DNA of 64,000 nt from Colocasia esculenta. Its lineage: Eukaryota; Streptophyta; Magnoliopsida; Alismatales; Araceae. Below the pieces are notes generated by a model. It searched no databases and had not been told where the DNA came from. It saw nothing but the letters and a program-made list of their open reading frames with translations. The position numbers and the translations under genes are program-made. Each line of letters starts with the position of its first letter. Position 1 is the stretch's first letter. Positions 34,400 to 44,811 of the stretch are shown piece after piece. The stretch is taken from assembly GCA_014218235.1 (NCBI GenBank), contig CM024758.1:102957698-103021697 (forward strand), written 5' to 3'.

Positions 34400-35012
34400 A
34401 GGATCTCCCAATATAATACAGCCTAGACCTTCGCTGGATCAACTGCTACACCAGCACCGAAGATAACATGCTCAAGGAAGTGAACCTCGTGCATCCAGAA
34501 ATCGCACTTGCTGAATTTTGCATACAGCTTGTGCTCTCGGAGAATTTCTAACACTACCCTCAAATGCTGACGGTGTGTGTCCTCATCTAGAGAATAGACT
34601 AGCACATCGTCGATAAACACTACCAGAAAACTATCTAGATAAGACGTAAACACCCTGCTCATGAGATCCATGAATGCTGCAGGGGCGTTGGTCAGACCAA
34701 ATGGAAGAACTAAAAACTCATAATGTCCATAACGAGTCCTAAAAGCCGTCTTGGACTCATCTTCATCCTAATCCTCAACTGATTATAGCCGGACTGCAGA
34801 TCAATCTTGGAAAATATCGATGCATTCTGCAGTTGGTCAAATAGGTCATCAATCCACGGTAAGGGATACATGTTCTTCACAGTCATCTGGTTGAGCTTTC
34901 TATAATCGATGCACAACCTGAGTGAATCATCCTTCTTCTTCACAAATCATACAGGTGCTCCCCAAAGGGATACACTGGGGTGAATAAATCCCTTGTCCAG
35001 TAAATCCTGCAA
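34400..35012 (-). pseudogene. pol: Tekay reverse transcriptase (broken)
   Basis: RT copies the element RNA. The - strand shows KKKDDSLRLCIDYRKLNQMTVKNMYPLP at 34943-34860, FSKIDLQSGYNQLRI (first catalytic Asp) near 34800, and a frameshift near 34730. The frame resumes at 34671, with the catalytic FIDDVLVYS at about 34610, HLRVVLEILREHKLYAKFSKC, and a decayed end by 34423. A stop precedes KKKDD at about 34950. All key Asp residues can be seen but not in one frame. Confidence 0.88.
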
Positions 35013-35650
35013 TTACTTCCTTAACTCAGCTAACTCCGCAGGTGCCATCCGATATGGAGCCTTCAAGATAGGAGAGGTGCCTGGAAGCAGCTCTATAGTA
35101 AAATATATCTTCCTAACCGGTGGCAAACCAGATAAATCATCGGGAAATATGTTTGGAAACTCCTGCACTACATCAATGTCCTCAAGGGTAGGTGACTGAT
35201 CAGCCTTCGGTACTAATACCATGCTGGCAAGAAATGCGTCTCACCCCTTGTTCACCATCTTCATCGCCTTCATGGCAGAGATAACAAACCTTTCCGCTAA
35301 GTTCCTTGGCAATGCATGTGAAAACTCATCCTCACCAGGAATATGGAAAGTGATATTCTTCCCACGACAATCTACTAATGCATAGTGCCCCTCTAGCCAA
35401 TCCAGACCAAGAATTGCATCATAGTCCTTCATCTTTAGCAAATAGAAACACCCATCTAAGACTCGGTCCTCAATGCACACAAGTAAAGACGGAATACACT
35501 TCCTAGTCGATACCGTTCCTGCTGGTGTGTGCACAGACAAAGGGACCCCTAACTCCTCAGCCTCTACACTAGACTCTATAGCTAACTGCCTATCAAACTG
35601 CTCGAAAATGAACGAGTGAGTGGCACCCATATCAAATTAAACCGGAGCAT
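35013..35650 (-). pseudogene. pol: Tekay protease and link to RT
   Basis: An aspartic protease that would cut the polyprotein. From 35640 on the - strand a stop is followed by FDMGATHSFI, where the family has the active-site triad D-S/T-G, so the middle residue is Met. Then come ILGLDWLEGHYALVDCRGKNITF (about 35400) and, after a stop near 35240, VVQEFPNIFPDDLSGLPPVRKIYFTIELLPG at 35165-35070, which leads into the RT domain. The catalytic Asp is kept, but the substitution and the stops make activity unlikely. Confidence 0.82.
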
Positions 35651-36461
35651 GCACACCCATGAAAAGAATCGTACCTTCTATGACGTTCTCTGCCTGCTCT
35701 GCATCCTCACGCGCTAAGGAAAAACACTCGATCTTGGGCTCGAGGCCTTCCTGGTCTTCCTGTAGCTGGCGCTGCTGCTGCTGCCGCTGTTGGGGCTGGC
35801 GCTCCACGTTGAACTCCCTACTGAAGCCTGGGATAGTCTCTGATCTGATGCTCGCTGCTACCGCACTTTAAGCATTTCCCTGCTAGCTTCCAGCATTCCG
35901 TTCCACCATGTGTCCTTCCCCAGTGAGGACACTCCTTCTTGCCACTAGGTCTGATGCCGGAGGATCGCAGTGCAACTGTCTACTGACTACTCACTGCCAC
36001 GGGACACTGCGGGACTGGTATGCCTCCTTCTTCCTGTCCTGCCGCTGGAATGGTGGTGCGGACCTCTTCTACGAAGCCTTCTTCTCCTCTAGGTACTGCT
36101 CCATCTCATTCTCCTGCCTATACGCAGCGCTAAGAGCCTCGTCAAGAGTACGATGGTCAAATGTCACGAGCCTCGATCTCAGTGATGGCTTAAGGCCCAT
36201 CACGAACTTCTTCGCTTTCCTGCGCTCATCAGCCACTATGTGAGGTGCATACTTAGATAATTCCACAAACCTGGCCTCGTACTCAAGTACAGACATGGAG
36301 CCCTGAGTAAGAGTGAGGAACTCCTGCTCCATCTTGTCTTGAATATGCTCGGGAACAAACTTGGCCAGGAAGAGCCTCACGAACTCATCCCAAGCTACCT
36401 CGATAGCACCGTCCTCAAATTGGGTATGCAGTAAAGAAGCCCACCACACATCGGCTCTCTC

Positions 36462-36541
36462 CTGCATCAAACCACCCATAAGGACCAATCTAGATAAATC
36501 TAAACTTAACATAAATACAAACATATTTAACTAACAAATAC
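36462..36541 (-). other. Putative intron 2 in Tekay gag
   Basis: On the - strand: GCTACAG|GTATTTGTTAG and GTTTGATGCAG|GAGAGAGCC. The 80-bp AT-rich segment falls between MLQ and ERADVWW. Related Gag proteins are continuous at this point, including the gag-only element in this window. Confidence 0.65.
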
Positions 36542-36748
36542 CTGTAGCATGTAGGTGGCCAAGTTGACCTTGTCTTCCCCAGCACACCTAATAGCTCAGA
36601 AGATCTTCTCGATCTCCCTCATCCAGCTCTCCGCCAGCAATGGCTTACTCTCCCCATTAGAAGAGGGTGGAGCCATCCTCTTGAATCGCTCCATGATGGA
36701 AGGACCACCATGGCCATGCTCCTGGGGAACTGGAGCTGGAGCCTGAGC

Positions 36749-36838
36749 CTACTACAACAATCAATATAATCAACACATAAACAATATAACAATCATACAT
36801 TTAATGAAAATAGACTACTTCTATCTAACATTTCTAAC
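36749..36838 (-). other. Putative intron 1 in Tekay gag
   Basis: On the - strand: CTCAG|GTTAGAAATG at the left edge and TTGTTGTAGTAG|GCTCAGGCTCC at the right edge (the alternative AG three bases earlier gives 36752). The segment is 90 bp and T/A-rich, and both neighbours are in phase 0. It has no coding similarity. Confidence 0.6.
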
Positions 36839-37054
36839 CTGAGCCTCCAGCTGAGCCTGGAGTGCAGCCTGAGTATGCACCTGTGTCTGCATAGCCTGCA
36901 CCAGGCCTTGCATGAATACTCCATAATCCATAGGTGGTGGTGGAGGAAGAACTGTAGGACCCTGTGGTGCTGGGGCCTAATGCTCACCCCTCTCCTCTCT
37001 CCTCTGCTCATCCTCATGAGCAGGAGCACCACGCATACCATGAGAAGCCATAGC

Positions 37055-37212
37055 CTGTAAACAAATTAATCTTAGTTAGAAACTAAGTTATTTAGTCCTA
37101 ACCATTTTCTTATCATCTTTCATTCATTATTAATTATTTTCTACACATGTGGACAATTCTATAGAGACTTAGCATAAGTGATGATGATGGTATATTCATG
37201 TCCAATCTCAAC
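37055..37212 (-). other. Possible 5' leader intron of the Tekay element
   Basis: GACTAG|GTTGAG lies right after the PBS and TTTGTTTACAG|GCTATGG just before the gag start. The T-rich run before the AG is a good acceptor context. No frame test is possible here, so this is weaker than the two gaps in gag. Confidence 0.4.
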
Positions 37213-37215
37213 CTA

Positions 37216-37229
37216 GTCTCTGATATCAA
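37216..37229 (-). other. Primer binding site of the Tekay element (initiator tRNA-Met)
   Basis: On the - strand TTGATATCAGAGAC lies three to four bases after the 5' LTR. It resembles the usual TGGTATCAGAGC that pairs with the 3' end of plant initiator tRNA-Met, with a few changes. Confidence 0.7.
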
Positions 37230-37233
37230 TATC

Positions 37234-40049
37234 TGTAACGACCCTCCTTATATCGGTACGATTATACCAATCTACGTCGGTATAACAAACGTCGTCACAG
37301 TGGGACATTGACCCAACACTAACATTAGATTGAGATGTACACAAATATTGAAATAGAATAGCGGAAACACGTAAATATCCAATCTTATTCCATCATCATC
37401 ATTCTATCCACAGTCCATATAGCATAAAAGAAATACATATGCCCACAATATTACAATTCCAAATAATTACATTGTCTATGCGAATTACATCACTTATTGT
37501 TTACATACTTATGAAAATGAAAGGACAATAGATCACGTCCAGAAGAAAGCTACTCCTCGCGCTCGGAGTCGCTCCTAACTATCTCCTCCTCAGAAGTGGA
37601 GGTACCTATTGCACCTGTACGCCGAAGCAAGTATGAGTCTAAATAGACCCAGCAAGCAATCCATGAACACAATCATACAGATATCACCTACACATGCTAG
37701 TTTCCTAAGCATTTTAAGGATAAACATGGTGCATGCTTTATATTACTTAAACAACTAAGTATAAAAACCTATAACATGCCTTCTACACTATTGTTCATCA
37801 TGCTTCAAAGATTTAAATCTCATTCAAACCATATGGTAACTATACACAATTTAAGCATGGAATTATACATAAAGTAAATAGCATACCTAGCATGAATTCT
37901 AATCATTTTCTCATGTATTTAACTCAATTTCACACACAATTTGCTTGCTGTTTTGACATGAATAAAGCACATTCATATGGGTTTACACTATTTCACATGA
38001 TAGCACATTCACTTATCAATTTCACATGCACATATTTCACGTTGCACAATCCATATGGTCAAATTCACATATTCACATTTTTCACTTAGTTGCCGTGACA
38101 CATAGTCCAAACCACCACTAGAAGGACACACATATACACATTCACATACCTATCACCTAAGCAACACAGTGATAGATCTTGGTTAACTGCGTAGAATCGG
38201 GAAAAGCACTCTCCACCCTAACCAGTGGTACTTGTCCACCTCTAGGATTTCATCCTAATTGCCCATAGGATATCACACACATTGAACCTTCCCATAGGGA
38301 CTTTACTACAGTACAGTTCCACAGCTCTCTATGGTAGCAGTGTCACTAACGGCACAGTTTATACATTTTCACGTTATCACATTGTCACATTATTCACATG
38401 CATTTAGACACACACATTTACTTTTAACCCATATACATGGATCAGTTTGTAGAGCATTCTATTACTGTTTCATAATAATAATCAGCTCCTAGTACAGTCC
38501 AAATTATGCTGTTAATAACTGAATAACATATAATTTAACTTAACATGGTCATTTTCCCATTTAAATCAATAACAATACCTACTGTTATTAAAACAACATG
38601 AAATTTTATAACAGGTTCCAAACAATAACCATATCACATGCTCAATTTTCCATATTTTTCAGATCTGTAAAAATAATTTTGGTAATTAAAACATGAATCA
38701 GGCATAATTATCATTAAATTCCTTTAAACAGATTTCACAGTAACATAGTTATACCCAGCAGTGCTAACACCTGTACACAGTCATCATATAGTCGTAGGAA
38801 ATTTCTAAAAACCTAATTTAGCATGGATCTAATAAATCAGAAATTATGAAGATCAAATCATATTCACAATCCATTTACAGGAAATTTTAATAAATAAAGT
38901 TGTACATAGAAATTCGTTCTAGCCTCATGATTTGACCTAGTCTCTGTCCTTGACCACATATAAAATTTATAGCATGCAATTATACCCAGAAGTCCGGTCA
39001 ATGTGTCACAAAGATCAAAATATCAATCTGTCAAACCTGATGAACTTGGCGGCACAAGGGTTGCTGCCAACCAGGTTAACGGCACAAGATGTTGCCACTG
39101 ACCCTGGATCTTAACGGCACAAGATGTTGTCGTTAAGTTCCTGTCTGTAGGAACACAGACTAAACGCATAAATCATGGTGAATGTGGGTTCGAGGACACG
39201 AGATAAATTCTTTAAAATTCCTAGGACCTAGCTGACATGAGTAGGGATGATGTCCAATGGTTACTTGCCTCAAAGAAAATGCTAGTTTGGATTATTTTCT
39301 GGAGAAGCTCTCCTCGGCCAAGCCAAGAAGAGGCACCAAAATCTCCCAGATATGATCTTTAGGTCGATGTAGTTTGTACACCGGAGTCGGGGAAGACATC
39401 CTCAATGATCAGAGATCCTTCCAGTCGAGGTAGATCGCCGGAAGATGCCCACAATCGCCAGATCAAGCTTCTCAAAGATCTTGTTTTCGCACAGACTTTC
39501 TAGGGTTTCTCAAATAGCCAAAGGAACCTAATCCAGCCGCAAGAGGGTGTTTTTATAGAGCCAAGGGATTTGGGGTATGCGTAGATAGGATTTCCTACCG
39601 TTGGAAGATGGTTTACAAAACTAGGAGCGAAAGAAATGCAGCCGTTTTCAGATCTGAAGCCGCAACAATACTGGGAAATAGACCTCCACATCCCTAGCCG
39701 TGTACTGGGAATAAACGTCCATCGATCTGGACATTGACATCCCCATGCACGTCCATGCATGTTAACGTCAACCAGCCTCTCGGCCAGAACACAGAAATGC
39801 CCAATTATATATATATACACTATATACATACATGCAATGTATAATGTATAATGTAAGCATCATAGATACAATATAAATAAAAGCAACATGTACACAAGTA
39901 AACACATATATACATATGTATAACATTATTCAAATACAATATATATAGAAATAAATACATATACGTATATACATATACATATGTACACATAGCAACTAAT
40001 ACATCATAAGACAAAGTCAAATAAAAGAACAAAATTCGAGGGCCTTCCA
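37234..40049 (-). repeat. 5' LTR of the Tekay element, uninterrupted
   Basis: This 2816-bp LTR matches 11159-13732 plus 22568-22794 throughout, with scattered substitutions and small indels. On the - strand it starts at 40049 and ends with GTCGTTACA at 37234, just before the primer binding site. The TATA box is at 39550-39558 (CTATAAAAAC on the - strand). At 39801-39805 it has CCAAT followed by the AT repeat without any insertion, which is the empty counterpart of the insertion site used at 13728-13732. Confidence 0.9.
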
Positions 40050-40079
40050 AAATATGCTAACTATCCACTGAAGCTGAAA

Positions 40080-40781
40080 CGCGACAGATCGAGTGGTCAC
40101 CTCTCAAATCACGACGTACATAGACGATGCATTTCAATGGCTGAATCATGATGGATCAAGTCACTGCGTTCAAAATGCGACATCCAGGTCCGTCGCTTTC
40201 AAGCCACGGCTCCCATCTCGACCTTCACCTCCAGAAATCGCCCAAACCACCTTTTATATGTAGGTAAACTCCATATTTTCATTCATATAAACACCTACAC
40301 ATGCTTACTACTCATCATAGCCATTTCCATGCATTAAACCCTTCAATCACAGTCCAATCATTCCAAAAACGAGAAGAGTTCCCCTACCAACACAAAGAAC
40401 GGCATTGCCCTGGCGTTTCCCGTGCTCCGAACAACCTCCTCGCGACTGTAGCATGTCAAACTGCATGCTGCAAATGCCAAATCACCCAAAAACCCCACAT
40501 CAATCCTTCCCTCAGCCCAAACAGTGTTTCCTTCACTATTTCACGAGGGCTCGACCAACAGAACATCACAGTCAAAATCACGATGGGGTGCACAGTCGGG
40601 TTTAATTGTGACAGCTTGGTCGGGTTTAAATCGTGACGTACCAAGTCGTCACAATTTAACCTGACGTCCCTACATGAGCCATGCGGCGCGCATGTAGCCG
40701 TGCACTCGAAAAAGCGGCGTGTAAATCGCGATGGCACAGGTGGTCGCATTTCCACAAAACGTGACGCATATGTTGGTCGCA
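40080..40781. repeat. 22-bp modules in the solo LTR
   Basis: Seven modules with core offset 18 begin at 40080, 40110, 40147, 40176, 40632, 40727 and 40760. Typical is CGCGATGG...GGTCGCA, often flanked by AAAT on the left and TTT on the right. The two clusters lie on either side of the - strand TATA box at 40250-40260. Confidence 0.8.
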
Positions 40782-40930
40782 TTTACAAAAAGTGCACCAG
40801 AGGTTTGTTGGGCTCAGATTTCCGATCCTCAACCCCTCACAACCTGCTCAAACACCAAAAACACAACCAATAGGCCATACAATGGCCACCAAACCCATTA
40901 AACTATGATCTGAACATTCACGACGTTACA

Positions 40931-42000
40931 AGTGGTACCTTGATAGTGGATGTTCAAGACACATGACTGGAGACAAAAGTAAGTTCAATTTGCTAGTTGA
41001 AAAACAAGTTGTTCTTGTCACCTTTGAAGGAAACAACAAAGGAAAAATCATTGGATCAGGAAAAGTAGGTAAGAAAATTTCCAATTCAATTGAAGATGTG
41101 CTCTTGATAGAAGGATTAGAATATAACCTATTGAGCATCAGTCAACTCTGTGATAAAAGCCACAAGGTAATGTTCAACTCTCCTTTACAAACCATCTTTG
41201 AACCAAAATCTGATTCTGTCAAATTTACTAGTAAGAGAGTAAATAATGTATACATGGTTGACTTGGATGCCCCTGATAATGTGAATATGTGTCTTACTAT
41301 AAATAAAGTTGATCTTTCATGTTTATGGCATCGTAGACTAGGTTATGCTAGCTATAGTATGTTGCATAAACTTGTAAAGTTTAATATTGTCAAAGGTCTA
41401 CCAAAAATCTCCTTTAAACAAAATAGTAAATTTTGTACAGCATGCACCCAAGGTAAGCAAACTAGAAAATCCTTCAAAAGTAGATCTAAAAATTTGATTC
41501 AAGTCTTTTTGAACTCATTCACATGGATTGTTTGGACCCACTAGGACTGTAAGTCTTACTGGTAAAAGGTTTGGATATGTGCTTGTTGATGACTTTTCTA
41601 GATTTACATGGGTGTTCTATCTTGCTCACAAAAATGAAGCTTTTACTGAATTTATAGAATTCATTAAAAAGATCATGCAACAAGAAAAATTTAGAATTCC
41701 TTCAATTATGACAGACCATGGTGAGGAATTTGATAATTTTGACTTTGATAATTTTGCAGAACTGAAGGAACTTCTCACAGATTTTCATCCCCAAAAACTT
41801 CAGAACAAAATGGAGTTGTTGAAAGAAAAAATAGAACCTTGGTTGAAATGGCCAGAACAATGCTAGTGGAAAGCGGCCTACCAAGGAGATTTTGGGCTAA
41901 GGCAATCAATACTTCTTGCTACACAATCAATCATGCATTTGTAAAGGCCATTTAAAAAGAAAACATCATATGAACTTCCGAAAGGTAAGAAATCCTCAAT
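40931..42000 (+). pseudogene. pol: SIRE element 1 protease and integrase (broken)
   Basis: The reading frame resumes where the gag fragment stopped at 6954. YLDSGCSRHMTGD (about 40936-40975) is the copia protease active site (D-S-G). GAG-preintegrase follows with LLSISQLCD and LWHRRLGYASYSMLHKL, completed by C..C in KFCTACTQGKQTRKSF (the HHCC zinc site, about 41325-41475). The core starts in a new frame at 41528 with FGPTRTVSLTGKRFGYVLVDDFSRFTWV (first Asp) and MTDHGEEF (second Asp, about 41710). It then frameshifts near 41775, and the catalytic Glu region is ELKEK-like and decayed. It served to process the polyprotein and integrate the element, and is now inactive. Confidence 0.88.
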
Positions 42001-42419
42001 TGCTCATTTCAAATTCTTTGGTACAAAGTGCTTTATTTTAAATAATGACAAGGATCTGGATAAATTAGAACCCAAGAGTGAACTGGGTATGCTTCTTGAA
42101 TATTCAGATCATTCAAGAGCATATAAGGTATTCAATCTTAAGATCAAATTGTTGAAGAATCTCCACACATTACATTTGATGAATGTAATGATAATCCATA
42201 CAGAAAAGAAGAAGATGGAGATTTTCTGGATGAGAAAGAGAAACCAAAATCACATGAAGAAGGATCTAGCCAAAATGAGAAACAAGGTGGGTTTAATGAA
42301 GAAGGATCTTCAGTTACCAACTCAGGTAATGTTCTAATAAACATAAGAGACAGCATCATAGTAGTCTACATGAACCTTGAAAAACTAGTACCTTGAAAAA
42401 CTAGATCTCATGTTAAGCT

Positions 42420-43410
42420 AATTAAGGAAATGGACCAAATGGCACTTGTCTCCCAACTTGAACCTAAAAGCATTGAAGAAGCACTAAAAGATAATTTTTG
42501 GATTGATGCCATGCATGAAGAGTTAAGTCAATTTGAAAGAAATAAAGTTTGGCATTTAGTTCCTAGACCAACTTCTCAATCAGTCATAGGAACTAAATGG
42601 GTTTTAGAAATAAAACCAGTGAGGATGGAAAAAATAATCAGAAATAAAGCTAGGTTAGTTGCAAAGGATACAATCAAGAATTTGGAATTAACTTTGAAGA
42701 ATCTTTTGCTCCTATAGCTAGGTTAGAGGTCATAAGAATCATGCTTTCTTTTGTATGTTCACACAAGATCAAACTTCAACAAATGGATGTAAAAAGTGCT
42801 TTTCTAAATGGTCTGATAAAGGACGAAGTTTTTGTTGAGCAACCCTCTAGTTTTGAATCATCTGATTTTGCTAACCATGTGTTTAAGCTTGATAAGGCTC
42901 TTTATGGACTCAAGCAGGCCCCTCGTGCATGGTATGACAGGTTAAGTTTTTTTCTCATAAGGTTACATGAGGGGTAAAGTTAACCAAACTCTGTTCACAA
43001 AAGTGCAAAAAGATGATATCTTAATTGTTCAAACTTATGTTGATGATATTGTATTGGTTCAACAAAACCCTCTCTGAGCAAAGAATTTACTGAACTCATG
43101 ACAAATGAATTTGAAATGAGTCTAATGGTTGAACTTAAATATTTTCTTGGATTGCGGGTTGTTCAATCAAATAAAGGAACATTTATCAATCAGTCAAAAT
43201 ATATCATGGAGTTATTGAAGAAATACAAGATGAAAAATGTAAAAGTCTTGGCAACTCCAATGAGCACCAATGTGAGTCTTGATGCAGACCTCAAAGGTAA
43301 CATGGTAGATGCAAAAACCTACAGAGGTATAATTGGATCCCTATTATATCTTACTGCATCTAGACCTGACATTCAATTCTCAGTGTTCATGTGTGCTAGA
43401 TTTTAAGCTA
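42420..43410 (+). pseudogene. pol: SIRE element 1 reverse transcriptase (broken)
   Basis: Copia-type RT. MALVSQLEPKSIEEAL and WIDAMHEELSQFERNKVW (42436-42555) precede the RT core. KARLVAKD (about 42645) leads to a frameshift. QMDVKSAFLNGLIKDEVFVEQP (about 42780, first Asp) and ALYGLKQAPRAWYDRL (about 42895) follow, then another frameshift, YVDDIVL (about 43036, catalytic Asp pair) and FEMSLMVELKYFLGLRV (43107-43155). The 42000-42420 stretch is a variable, decayed linker between integrase and RT. Frame breaks lie near 42680, 42960 and 43060. Confidence 0.88.
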
Positions 43411-43945
43411 GTCCCAGAGAATCTCACATGAGTGCAATAGAAAGGATTTTCAGATACTTGTCTGGAACTCATGACTTGAGATTGTGGTGAATTTACTTTC
43501 TTACTCTGATGTAGATTATGTTGGAAGCAAATTGCATAGAAAAATACTAGTGGCTATTGCAATTTTTGTTTTATTTTTTTTATTTTTATTGGGGGGGGGG
43601 GGGGGGTAGTCTTTTGGGCTTCTAAGAAACAACACTCAATTGCACTCAAGTGTTGTTGATTAAATAGCAACTTCAAGACCAAGATCACCAAGTAGATCTT
43701 GGAGGTGTTTCAATAATATGTGATAACACTAGTGCTATAAATTTGGCCAAGAATCCAATCCAGCACTCTCGGACTAAGCACATTGCAATTAGACACCATT
43801 TTTAAGAGATGAAGTTAGCAAAAATTCTTTCGAATTGCATTTCGTTGAAATTGCTAAACAAGTTGTTGACATATTTACCAAACCTCTTTGTGCTGAAAGA
43901 CATGCATCCTTAAGAAGAGAACTTGGTTTATGCTTGATTGATTGA
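43411..43945 (+). pseudogene. pol: SIRE element 1 RNase H, disrupted by a T/G-rich insert
   Basis: The end of copia pol is readable in pieces. GIIGSLLYLTASRPDIQF is just upstream, then RIFRYLSGTHDLRLW (about 43445), KKQHSIALK (about 43625), NPIQHSRTKHIAIRHHF (about 43755) and DIFTKPLCAERHASLRRELGLC (about 43870-43935). A T-rich run and 16 consecutive G (43591-43606) replace part of the domain. It is followed by the tail without coding capacity. Confidence 0.8.
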
Positions 43946-44811
43946 CTACTTGATGCTCAAAGATGAATTGATGGAATGAAATCATGATGTATCATGTATC
44001 TAGATTTTATGGTATATAAAATGGTGACTTGTGGAAGGACAAGCAAGACTTGTCTGGAAACTTTCATTATGCGTGAGAATTACTCCGCCAAGTACTTGGA
44101 ATCATGTGATATATGATGCAATTTATTTGTTTTGACATGTTCATGATCATTGAATGTTATTCTACATAATGCACACAGTAAGGAGGAGCTAAAATGTTTT
44201 GAAATCATGTGGTTCATTATGCTATTGATTGTAGTGATCAGAAGTCTTGTGGAAAGCTGCATGGTAGTCAATGTTGAAAATTCACAATTGTTAAGATTGT
44301 TCAGGGACAAAGAAATCCTTAAGAATCTATTGTTTGATCTGTGTAAGGCAATCACCACCTAAGTCTTGTGCACTCTGTGTATTCTTGATCATTTCTCATC
44401 CCTCTTGACCCTTTCAAATTCTTGCCATGAATAAATCTTCTTCTGCTCATGTGAATTTCACTTCTTGAGAGGGTGTATTTAACTATGATGAATTTTGACC
44501 AAGAGCAATAACTTAGGGGGTGTTAATGTTCTTACTCATTTCTCTTGATCATCCCTACCATAAGTAAATGGTTTGTGGCTTATAAACTTGAAATTTTGAT
44601 TCCTAAAACTCCTGAAAAATACCAAAGAGTGGATATATAATAGTTCTAAAACATGCTTGAAAATACATACTCTTCCTTATTCTAAAACTCATAAGTAAAA
44701 ATGGTTCTTTAGTAAAAATTTAAATATGGGTATTGTTTTTAATCATTCTCTAGTTTCTAAAATAGGAACAAGAACAAAATTTTTGAAAATCACTTCTCTT
44801 GGCAGAGCAAT
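43946..44811 (+). other. 3' non-coding tail of SIRE element 1
   Basis: AT-rich sequence after pol. GGAAACTTTCATTATGCGTG followed by CTCCGCCAAGTAC at 44058-44097 is also present downstream of pol in element 3 (- strand, about 58670-58625). This marks a conserved non-coding block of SIRE elements. GCAAT at 44807-44811 is the probable target site of element 2. Confidence 0.7.

Larger units (their letters stand above)
35651..37051 (-). pseudogene. gag: Tekay gag with two intron-like gaps
   Basis: Gag of the chromovirus. The frame starts at ATG 37051-37049 (MASHGMRGAPAHEDEQ) and runs in three blocks: 37051-36839 (71 codons), 36748-36542 (69 codons) and from 36461 onward. The gaps 36749-36838 (90 bp) and 36462-36541 (80 bp) are AT-rich, begin GT and end AG on the - strand, and removing them keeps the reading frame exactly. 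The third block has DVWWASLLHTQFED, SVLEYEARFVELSKYAPH and KKFVMGLKPSLRSRLV, the gag core. A zinc-knuckle region near 35880 is too decayed to define. Single stops lie near 36977 (TAG), 36590 (TGA) and 36065. Confidence 0.78.
11159..40049 (-). mobile_element. Tekay (Del) Ty3/gypsy chromovirus, with two nested insertions
   Basis: A complete but decayed LTR retrotransposon on the - strand. It is bounded by TGTAATGACC (11159) and CCTTCCA (40049), with the 5-bp target duplication AAATA (11154-11158 and 40050-40054). Without its two nested elements it is about 10.5 kb. Order along the - strand: 5' LTR 37234-40049, tRNA-Met type PBS, gag with intron-like gaps, protease, RT, RNase H, integrase, chromodomain-like tail, purine tract, 3' LTR. 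The integrase tail and the gag-protease-RT-RNase H-integrase order place it with the Tekay chromoviruses. Frameshifts and stops are found in every domain. Confidence 0.9.
6955..40930 (-). mobile_element. Solo LTR inserted in copia element 1, itself split by nested elements
   Basis: The LTR is in three pieces: 6955-7033, 10008-11158 and 40055-40930, about 2.1 kb in all. Its ends are TGTGATGG at 6955 and CGTTACA at 40930. The 5-bp target duplication AGTGG (6950-6954 and 40931-40935) lies in the codons of the copia element, which read on across the join. A likely TATA box on the - strand (complement of CCTTTTATATG, 40250-40260) suggests - orientation. No internal region is attached, so this is a solo LTR. 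The family is not recognised. The right piece carries seven copies of a 22-bp inverted-repeat module. Confidence 0.8.
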
